DNA of 64,000 nucleotides, taken from Druceiella hillmani (lineage: Eukaryota > Arthropoda > Insecta > Lepidoptera > Hepialidae). The DNA lies in contig JAYKKI010000067.1 in NCBI GenBank assembly GCA_039881145.1, positions 1,684,001 to 1,748,000 of the forward strand. The letters run 5' to 3'. Under the pieces are notes generated by a model. It searched no databases and was not told the origin of the DNA. It saw only the letters and a list, made by a program, of their open reading frames with translations. Positions within the stretch are counted from its first letter, which is position 1. The number at the start of each line of letters is the position of its first letter. The position numbers and the translations under genes were made by a program. Of this stretch, positions 55,801-64,000 are shown one piece after another.

Positions 55801-58344
55801 AAATAACCTTTAGATACAGAAGCTTCAAAATAATGAGTTGTTGGGAAACTGCCGTGCAAGGTCTAATTAATTTTGAAATAGTATTCTAACCATATATAAA
55901 TTTAACTAAAATATCTGAACACAAATGTTCACGCGACACTCATCTAAAAAATAAAATTAAAAATTCAGATAACAACCTGTTTTCTTTTTAATAGTAAGCA
56001 CATTCCTTATATGGACATAACTATTATACAACTTAAGAAATTTTATTTTCCAAAAACGTACATCAGTTGTAAATCAAATCAGAAGTAATTTAAATTGAAA
56101 GTCGCATCGCTTGGTAATAAAATAGGTTGTTACCGTTTCTACTTTCCGTGGATGAAAATAATATTTTGGTGATGGTTAATGGTGTCTTCAGCTCCCTACC
56201 ACAATTTATTTCTAGATTCATCATTTTTAACGAATCCAGCATTTATGGCTCAGCTGAATTATCATTTGTATTAGACCGACCATATGCATTGAACGTCTTA
56301 ATACATTCGCAAAAGTTCTCAAACTTTACCTCTTTCATATTATTGACAGAAACTACAAAATATTAAGTAATATAAATCAAAGATCTACTTATATTGTTAT
56401 ATATTCTTTCCACGTTATACACCTTCAAAAAATGTTCTCAGATTTTTTCCACTTATGACTTTTGGTCCTTTGAATCACGACAAATGAAAAAAAAAATATT
56501 TTATTGTGTTTTTTTATTTTTTATTTTCTTCCTTTGTGTATTTGAGCAAGCATAGGCTAATTAGAATAAGTATTCCAATATGTAGTTTACTATAATAACA
56601 CTATTTTAGAAGCTTAAATAAACCACATTATCCACCATTAGATAGACATCAACTCATATTTCACAAAGCACTATTGTCTCTCGCCATACAATTTTAACAA
56701 TATGCTTGTGACAATAACAAAATAATATTAGTCTATCCGTCCAAGGGAAGACGGGTGCGGTTCATATGTTGACTTATTCACTGAGCATACAATAATATGT
56801 AAGAGTTGATAACTTTCATCATGTGATTCCTGTTTCAAGTATGTATTGTTGCAAAAGATTGACAATGGGATGGGCCGTTGTTCGTAACCTCAAAATTAAC
56901 TTGAATGTCGAGTAATAAAACACAAAATTTGAGTTAAACATCTCTAGAAATTTAAGTATAGACACGCTGAATTTCAATCAAACTACGTTGGAATACATGC
57001 TTGAAATTGCGATGTGTAAATTCAAACTTAACCACCGTAAACAATTCAAGAACAAGTACTGTTAGCATCTATTTCTGTCCTCTTTTTAAGAAATTTAATT
57101 TAACTCAATCAGAAATACGTATTTCACCGCTATTATTCATTTGCCTTATACTATGTGTATTTTTATCATACCTACGTGATATGGAATATCTGACATGCAG
57201 CAATATCGGTCACCTCAAAATAAATATAATGAAACCCTTATAAGTACAATTTATTGTCCGTATGTCTGTAAACGGTAAAATATATCAAGTTTAATTTAAT
57301 ATCAAAAAAATTATGGACGCATAAAAAATGTACAGTGGAAAAATTGAAGCTTCAACTTGATGTAATAAACATATATGCACTTTCAAATACTATGTGACTT
57401 GATAGTGTCTCATGTAGTCATCAAGACTACTGAAAATATCTTGATGTAGTCATCAAGACTACTGAAAATATCTTCCGCATTTTCTATTCCGAATTTCCTG
57501 GTAGTACAAATTGAAGACGAGTTACTCTATCGATGTAAAAATTATTATTTTATAAAGCTTATGGCCAAACGATAAGAGCAGAACAGTTATAACTTCGACA
57601 TATCTGTCTGTCCATTCGCCCGTTCGTATTTCAAGACATCTTTTGATATTTTTTTGTCTTGATCTTATTATCGCTTTCAGTTTGAGACCTATCGTTGTGA
57701 AATTGAATAACAAGAAGGTGTAACTGAAATTTTTTCCCTTTTTTTTATGATCCTTCTTATACTTCGAACTTAATCATAAAAATTGTCTCACTCGCCTCCT
57801 TACTGAAGAAATCTATTAAAATGCAATTGAAGGTGTTTTGTAATATTTTTCACGTGTCTCATGAAGCACGAATACGAAAATACGAATATCCAAAACGTTT
57901 TACAGTGTGACTTTTATAATTTTTAACAGTTTGATTGTTAAAAACTACGTTAGCCTTATGAAGAAAGCTGTAGTTGCTGCGATAAAATAATGCATTTAAA
58001 TGAAATAAAACACACGCCGTGAAGTAATTATCGAAGTATGAAGCTTGAAATGAACCTGGCCATCTTCGTAGCAATTGCCATAGCAAATTTTATTTTTTTT
58101 AAAGATCACAACTAACCCTAGTAACAAACGTATCAACCATTATATAATACTTAAGTACTTTTATATATGATACTTAGTACTTAATATATCTGTACGGTAA
58201 AGATTCTCACACTAAATATCGTTAAAGGTTTTTAACTAGTGTTGGTCGGACTACTAGTGTTAGTCACAGTATAACCTTATAAGTAAAAAAAATGAGTGTA
58301 TATTCTGTAAAAATTAAGATAGCCTGTTTTAACACTTACTTGTT
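55801..58344. other. noncoding DNA
   Basis: No gene recognised. The frames at 56127, 57001, 57522 and 57859 look like chance. A 32-bp tandem duplication is listed at 57413-57474. At 57598-57635 the sequence CATATCTGTCTGTCCATTCG resembles reversed LINE tails. Confidence 0.5.
57413..57474 (+). repeat. 32-bp tandem duplication
   Basis: TGTAGTCATCAAGACTACTG plus AAAATATCTT at 57413-57442 is repeated without change at 57445-57474. The unit itself contains the small palindrome GTAGTCATCAAGACTAC. Identity points to a recent event. Confidence 0.95.
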
Positions 58345-59920
58345 TAAATGACAGGTACGTAATAATTTAGTTATTCCAGGGAAATATTTGTTTACTGTTA
58401 CTTGAAGAAATTGTTTTAATGTTTATATCCTAATTAAAAGAAAAATCTATAAGCGCAAGATTATTTGATAAAGCTTTTAATGTACATTTCTCATTTGGTG
58501 TGTCATAGACTTTAAGCACCTTCCTTAATAATTATTTTGCTATTTCCTTTGAATTCTGGACTTAAAAAATGAATAGGTGTAATATTTTCTCGAGAAGATT
58601 CTATAGTTATGGGGAAAATATTTGAATTATCCATATATGTTAAATCAGTTTTCATTAATCCGGTCAACAATTGAGGGTTTTAGATATTTACTTGAGTATC
58701 GGTGATCGAGTTTTAAACAAAGGACTACTTATTTTAATATAATATTTTTGAAAATAAGATTTTTTAGAAACCATTACCCATTATGATATGAAATTTAATT
58801 TGAAAATCGTCGCAAACTGCACAGAATGTGTGTTTGGCTGTTTCGTCCTCTATATTTAAGTTTAAATGCATATAAGTTATTGTTTCTTAAGGTTCGAAAC
58901 CAGCATAAATTGCCTTTAATCTTAATAACTTTACTAATTTAATTAGAGATATATCGGCGACCGTATCCACAAAAAATATTTTATTGGTTTTGAATTCTGT
59001 AATATTAATACGGATAAATGGTGTAATTGAATTTGGTCTTACACTTATTCAGCCTAAATGAAGTTTGCTCTCACTAGTTGATGCCATCGGATTGTTGAAG
59101 TTTAAGTGTTGATTATTACAAAGTGCGCTATCGTAACGTATAAGTTGTTTATTATTTGTGATTACATTCATTTGTTTTATAATTCATAGTATTATTGGTA
59201 AAATTTTATTACTATTGCTTGAAAATATGTAAGTAATTATTGTGGCTGATTTTTTTAAATATTTACAAAATATGTATCAATATTTGTTTTTTATTTTAAT
59301 TGGCAGTTTATTGCAGCACGAGTGGAGTTAGTGCAATTAAAAAAATATACAGCATTAAAAATTGAAATTCCGACATTTTAATATGCGATTTAAGTTACTC
59401 TTCCTTCAAAATTGCAATTGAAAATTATCTTCTAAAGAATTAACTCTTTGCAATTTTAATAATGTATTTATATCTTCATTTAGTCCGTTGATGAAAATAT
59501 ATCTGTACAAAGGCTTAGGGACTTTACTGGTTTTGCCAAGCAATTTTCAATTTTATTTTCACAAATAACTAATGATTCATTAAAATTTTGTCTATGACTA
59601 AATAATTCAAATTGATATTTTAAAAAAAATATTGTTTTAAGATACCACTCTCATAAATAAATTTTTCCCAGCAATGAAGACTTTTATTCAAAATTAAAAC
59701 TGTATCATTATCTCTTATTTTTGGTAAAATCAGATGTAGAAATATTATAAACACTGTTTCCTACAATATTATAAATATTGACATAATTTTTAATAAATAT
59801 ATGAAGATTCGATTTGTTCCCGTCCAAGTTTGAAAGCATCTTCACTGCTAATTCTATGGGGATAATTGTCATCGGCGTCTCAATTTTGATTGACATGCTC
59901 GTGAATGTAGCTTGTACTGA
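58345..59920 (-). mobile_element. Ty3/gypsy-like remnant, copy 2 (inverted)
   Basis: Its reverse complement matches 51410-52925 of copy 1 along its length, with many substitutions and indels. At the upper end a minus-strand frame (59896-59708, MSIKIETPMTIIPIELAVKM then LDGNKSNLHIFIKNYVNIYN) fits the beginning of a gag protein, better kept than in copy 1. Below it come the rest of gag (for example KPVKSLSLCTDIFS-type sequence near 59500), then the protease-linker part. Homology stops at about 58345, and no reverse transcriptase follows. Copies 1 and 2 face each other across 5.4 kb and could pair as a long inverted repeat. Confidence 0.78.
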
Positions 59921-60724
59921 TTTTTAAAATATATTAATTGAATAATTGATGAATTAAAGGTATCTTGTGATTGTATAATTAATCAGCAACTTACGATTTC
60001 TTCGTTTTGTATTTCTAATCCTGATAAATGAATTGACCAATTGTTCTAGTGGTGAAAATGTCACTTGTTTGCATTTCATATTGCAAAAAAATACACTTAA
60101 CTTTAAAATTTATGAGATCACCTAAATTTGTATTCACGCTTGTCATTCATTTCTGCAGTGTTTGATTAAAAACAAGTAATATGATTTCATTTAGTGTTTT
60201 GAGAGATCATTCCAAACTTATATTCATATTTATCACACTAATTTTTATAGAGTTCGCTAAAATACTAATACCGTTATACACTTACTTTTATAAGACAAAA
60301 GCCTTTACGTTTAAACCTACTGTAAAAGATGAAGGGAGATCTTAAACCTTTTTTTTGTTATTATATTCGAGAATATTCGAAATAGAGATAACCTACGAAT
60401 ACTACGTTCCTTTGATACATTATAAGATTTTAAATGCAGTATCGAATACCTAACTCCCAGATGATCAGATGACTACTGTCAAAATGGTGTTTAATATTCC
60501 TCGTGCCCTTCGTTTACATGTATTTTAAGGTACATTTTTACAGAGATAGTTAGCGCGACAGTCGCCTAAGTTTTACCGTACTGAAAGCGATTTATTCTAT
60601 CGTTACGAGGTCCACACTCGAGCACGATATAGCGACATATAGCTCATAAAACATTTCTAGTTAAATCATTGAAGCTTGTTCTAGTATTTATTGTTAATTA
60701 CTTGTGTAAAGACACACATATACC

Positions 60725-60728
<4 letters not shown>
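59921..60728. other. noncoding DNA
   Basis: Should hold the 5' LTR of the minus-strand gypsy copy if one survives; none was recognised. No gene seen. Confidence 0.45.

Positions 60729-60800
<72 letters not shown>
60729..60800. repeat. (AT)n microsatellite
   Basis: A pure alternating A/T run of about 70 bp. It produces the Tyr-Ile repeat of the minus-strand frame at 60724-60942, which is not a gene. Confidence 0.96.
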
Positions 60801-60804
<4 letters not shown>

Positions 60805-60879
60805 TGATACGATGAAATAAATAAGTAATATTATAATGCTAATTAATATTATGAATGCAAAAGTGTGTTGTAATATGTT

Positions 60880-61320
60880 TGCGGAGCAGCAGAAAGACGT
60901 TATTTTCTGCACATAAATAGTTCGGGGACCAGGAAATGACAAAGGTTAATTGCTAACTTGATAAATTTCATCCTAACTAATATGACAACCTCAACTAATA
61001 TTAAAATTTCAAAATTTGTTGTTTGTACTTCTTTCATAAAAAAGATCGAGGTGACTTTCTGCCCAGAGATAGTTGGAGAGCCAGAAAATAATATAGACTA
61101 CTTTTCAACATGGGAAATATCATAGTAACTAATACAAAAATCAAAAAATATTACGAATGACAAAGTCTTCTTTCAAGCAATAGGCCAACGTGACATAGAC
61201 CAACGTCAACACAGAGCTAGCTGGCGTGCCAGGAAACGAAATAGGCTACTTTCCAACTTGGTAACACTTATTGTAACTAAAACAATAATCGAAATTTATC
61301 TTAAACATTTGAAAGTGCGT
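60880..61320 (+). repeat. tandem array, about 150-bp units, three copies
   Basis: Related blocks start near 60920 (GGGGACCAGGAAATGACAAA), 61070 (GGAGAGCCAGAAAATAATAT) and 61217 (TGGCGTGCCAGGAAACGAAA). Each is followed by a variant of CTACTTTCCAACTTGG and then AACTAATACAA or similar. The units have diverged by perhaps a quarter of their positions by eye. They look like a repeat family that may be found elsewhere in the genome. Confidence 0.8.
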
Positions 61321-61424
61321 TTGTGTGTCCTTTCAACCCTCTATTATAACTAGCGACATTCAGGTTTGATCTTTTTGTAAATGTTTATATTTTCTGCAAT
61401 TTCTTTTCACATCATTAATAAAAT

Positions 61425-61460
61425 TTATATATATATATATATATATATATAAATATATAC

Positions 61461-61547
<87 letters not shown>
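61425..61547. repeat. (AT)n microsatellite, long and interrupted
   Basis: Over 120 bp of alternating A and T, interrupted only at about 61451-61462 and 61477 by AAA, C and G. It lies between the 150-bp array and the MADF relic. Confidence 0.96.
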
Positions 61548-61548
<1 letters not shown>

Positions 61549-61609
61549 GTATTTTTATTTATTACGAAATAGGAAATGTTATTGAACCTATGAGACAAAT
61601 GAGTAATTA

Positions 61610-61877
61610 TTGACGTATGAGTAAATTATTTGGCAATCGGGTTGAAAAGAAAATGCTCTACAAGAATTGGTTGGAAAATTTAGTACTACCGTCAATAACG
61701 TAACCAGGAAACTGAATAATTTGAGAACTCAGTTCCATTCGGAAGTGCAAAAAGTGAAAGCAAGCAAAAGTTGAGAAGGAATAGACAATATTTACCAAAA
61801 TACGTGGGAGTATTTCGAAGCAATGAAGTTTACGTTATGTGATCAAACAAGCCCTTCAACTACCAATAGTATGGTAG
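61610..61877 (+). pseudogene. MADF-domain (MADF/BESS type DNA-binding) gene remnant
   Basis: Pieces in order across three frames: DV, a stop, VNY (61612-61626); GNRVEKKML (61632-61658); then, from about 61655, LQELVGKFSTTVNNVTRKLN, NLRTQFHSEVQKVKASKS, a TGA, EGIDNIYQNTWEYFEAMKFT. MADF domains show L-(Y/W)-D-x-x-x-x-x-Y-x-(N/D)-(R/K), an x-W-x-x-(I/L)-A-x-x-F helix, K-x-x-N-L-R-x-x-(F/Y)-x-R-E, then I-Y-x-x-x-W-x-(Y/F)-F-x-x-L-x-F-L. The order and spacing fit well. MADF proteins are sequence-specific DNA-binding regulators of insects, and some are carried by transposons. The TGA replaces a Gly codon by a single base change, and one or two frameshifts lie near 61630-61655. AG|GTAAAT at 61876 could be a splice donor after the exon. 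I rate it a dead copy. Confidence 0.72.
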
Positions 61878-63124
61878 GTAAATATTTTGTGCATCGTACA
61901 CACTGGTATTCATAACAGGTATATAATACTCGTAGATATCAATATCTTACAACAATTATAAACTACTTAGTAAAGTTATATGTTATTTCTTTTCGGTTTC
62001 CTTTAAAACCTAACTTTTTGAATTGAAAAAAAATAAAACATTTTGTAACAAGTATTTATGTAAACTGTCCTTACCTCTTCCCAAAACCCCCAGTGTCACA
62101 TAAAGTCTTAGCTGAACAGACTGCCTCATATTATAATTATTTTTTGTAATTCTTGGTCAAAATAACTGCGACTTACTTAGTATTCACAATCTTCTGGCGT
62201 CAGTCTCAAAAAGTTAGCAAGCTATCGGTAAAGGTCTAATAAAACCCAGTTCTTGCCTTCACAATATCCACTCTCTTGCTAAATTCTCTTTTTTTTGGAA
62301 ACTCTTCTTCAAAACTATTAAAATGTTAAAAGCAGCAGCAAACATAGCTCAGTAGTAGCTTTAATAACTTGCACATCTCAGTGTACACTAATAAACAATA
62401 AGTGTAGTAATAAACAATAAGTGTAATAAACAATAAGTGGATTCTGCAATAAGTGTCGCAATTGCTTGTGTATTTGAACCTTAACAGAGATAAATTTCAT
62501 AAATGTATATAAGAAGTTACCGCGTATAAGAAATATCGAAGAGTCAAAAAACGTCTAGTGGCACAAAAAAAACATGAAAGGCAATAACTGTGCATTCAAC
62601 GTTTTGGTTGCAGATGAACGGGGCTTCCATGCTCGTGGCTCGATTGCAGGAGAGTAAATGGATAATAAACGTGAGAATACTTACGGGGATAATTACTTTA
62701 CAGCTTTAAAAAAAATAAATTTAATGCGACTTCTATTTGAATACACCTAAGGATGACGATAGCATTCCCCAAACTTTTATTTCGAAATAAAGTAATATTT
62801 TGTTAAACGAACTAATTTGAATTGTTGCAATATTTAATTTATTTTCATAATAGTAAAACAATAAAAATTGAACGAACAGGTTTTCGTGGAACAAGTTAGA
62901 GAAGTTTCGCAACTCGTACAATTTTGTACATTTATTTCCAGCCGCGATCAATTTACAAATTTAACGACCAATTTCAAAGCTAACGGCCACTTTGAAAAGT
63001 GGTCGTTACATTTTCAAATATGATCGTGTTCCATGCACTTTGCATATACTTATTTTATACCTTCCTCGCACACAGTAATTTATTGATAATTTAATTTTCT
63101 ATGATTGTTTCTCTGATCAGGCTT
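61878..63124. other. noncoding DNA
   Basis: Contains a short tandem repeat of AATAAACAATAAGTGTA at 62390-62450. No gene recognised; the minus-strand frame at 62733-62951 looks like chance. No following MADF exon was found. Confidence 0.5.
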
Positions 63125-64000
63125 GCATTAAAACGCGTCCACGTTTGTGAACGCATTTGAGACTTTGCCCAAAATAATTATCAAGACATTTGTTTCAACA
63201 AAATTTTCTTCGTTTTTAGTCTAGGCGCTTACTCTTTATCGTAATAATATTGCTAGAAACCGTAGTACTAGTATAATAAATTGTAATAAAACAAAACCCT
63301 TTTAAAAATATTCAAATGTCGGTCCATATGTTACGGTCGTATTTATCGGAAACTGTTTGACCAATAAATTGGACGTAGCGATAAAGCATATTATTCCGCA
63401 TATTTTTCAAAAGCTAACACTGAATAATATTTATATAGTAACTTAGGGTAAGCAAATAACTGAGAGCAATTTTTTTTTAATTTAATGTACTGTGTATCAA
63501 TTGAAAAAGAAAGTTTTATGGATTCCGAACATATTCTTTTATTCAGAATTTCATGCGAGATATTTAAGACATACTATTGAAAATGTCTACAAAAATAATT
63601 CCCCCTCAATCTTCAAAACTGCTATACTGAGGACTATAGAAAAAAGAGTGCGAGTACCCATTACGCGCCATTGAAATAAAACTTATTTGTTGCTTGTGGG
63701 AGGTATTACTTAAAAGATTGAACTTACAATCAATATGCCATATTAAAATTTAGTGATATTTATTAATAATATAATTTAAAGTGAGTAATAAAAATCCATA
63801 TTTATCATTACAAATAAGGTAATTTAATTACTATCATAATTTAAATATGAAATTAAACGTTTGCGAAAACCAAAATGAGAAACATAAATTCTTCTCGGCA
63901 AATTTGCTAATTTTCTTGAAAACCACTTCAATGTTTGTACCAAATTTCATTGTTAATTGAAGTGAAGAAAGTAACTACTACTAGCAGCCAATAGTGATTG
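63125..64000 (+). mobile_element. R1 repeat, copy C, cut by the window end
   Basis: Matches 6990-7840 in the same orientation, through GACCAATAAATTGGACG, GATAAAGCATATTATTCCGC, AATTGAAAAAGAAAGTTTT and TATTTAAGACATACTATTGA. At the edge, ACTACTAGCAGCCAATAGTG resembles the opening of the array in copy A, so the tandem units probably lie just past 64000. The 60-codon plus-strand frame (63492-63674) inside it is not recognised. Confidence 0.78.

Noticed and set aside
60724..60942. 72-codon frame with a long Tyr-Ile repeat, like a membrane protein
   Set aside because: The repeat is the translation of the (AT)n tract and the rest has no family resemblance.

Overview
This is an A/T-rich window of eukaryotic nuclear DNA with no intact gene that I can support. 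The transposon set (irritans-type and other mariner-like elements, piggyBac, Helitron, jockey- and RTE-type LINEs, Ty3/gypsy, a MADF-domain relic), the long (AT)n tracts and the foldback MITEs fit an arthropod, most probably an insect. The species cannot be named from this sequence. I see no operons, bacterial signals, CRISPR array, rRNA or convincing complete tRNA. Most open frames over 60 codons fall in A/T-rich noncoding DNA or inside repeats.

Layout. 0-14 kb: a jockey-type reverse-transcriptase scrap (1.5 kb), a palindromic MITE (2.2 kb), a repeat with an internal array of about 125-bp units (7.0-8.9 kb, family R1), a 376-bp MITE with 45-bp inverted ends (10 kb) and a second palindromic MITE (13.2 kb). 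14-24 kb: a G/C-richer island (14.2 kb), an unrecognised coding-like segment on the minus strand (15.6 kb), a 25-bp minisatellite (17.4 kb), a degenerate satellite of about 30-bp units (18.3-18.9 kb), a Helitron relic with its CTAGT end (19.5-20.5 kb), a G/C-rich degenerate repeat (21.2 kb) and a 222-bp tandem duplication (23.5 kb). 24-36 kb: a minus-strand R1 copy broken by a 490-bp repeat that recurs inverted 2.4 kb away (27.0-31.2 kb), a possible jockey ORF2 piece (29.2 kb), a decayed piggyBac transposase (32.4-33.9 kb, minus) and a possible hAT end (34.6-35.2 kb). 36-51 kb: mostly empty A/T-rich DNA with two hairpins (38.1 and 39.6 kb), a third palindromic MITE (38.3 kb), an RTE/CR1-like LINE end (44.9-45.5 kb) and a mariner C-terminus (47.3-47.6 kb, minus). 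51-64 kb: two inverted copies of one gypsy-like retrotransposon (51.4-54.1 plus, 58.3-59.9 minus), a doubly deleted mariner (54.2-54.7), a G/C-richer coding-like island (55.0-55.8), an array of about 150-bp units (60.9-61.3), a MADF-domain relic (61.6-61.9) and a third R1 copy cut by the window end.

The pieces do not work together as a pathway. They record many independent insertions, each broken by stops, frameshifts or deletions. The items most worth a second look are the R1 family with its internal array, the palindromic MITE family, the Helitron relic whose N-terminal region has been joined to its helicase end, and the MADF relic.
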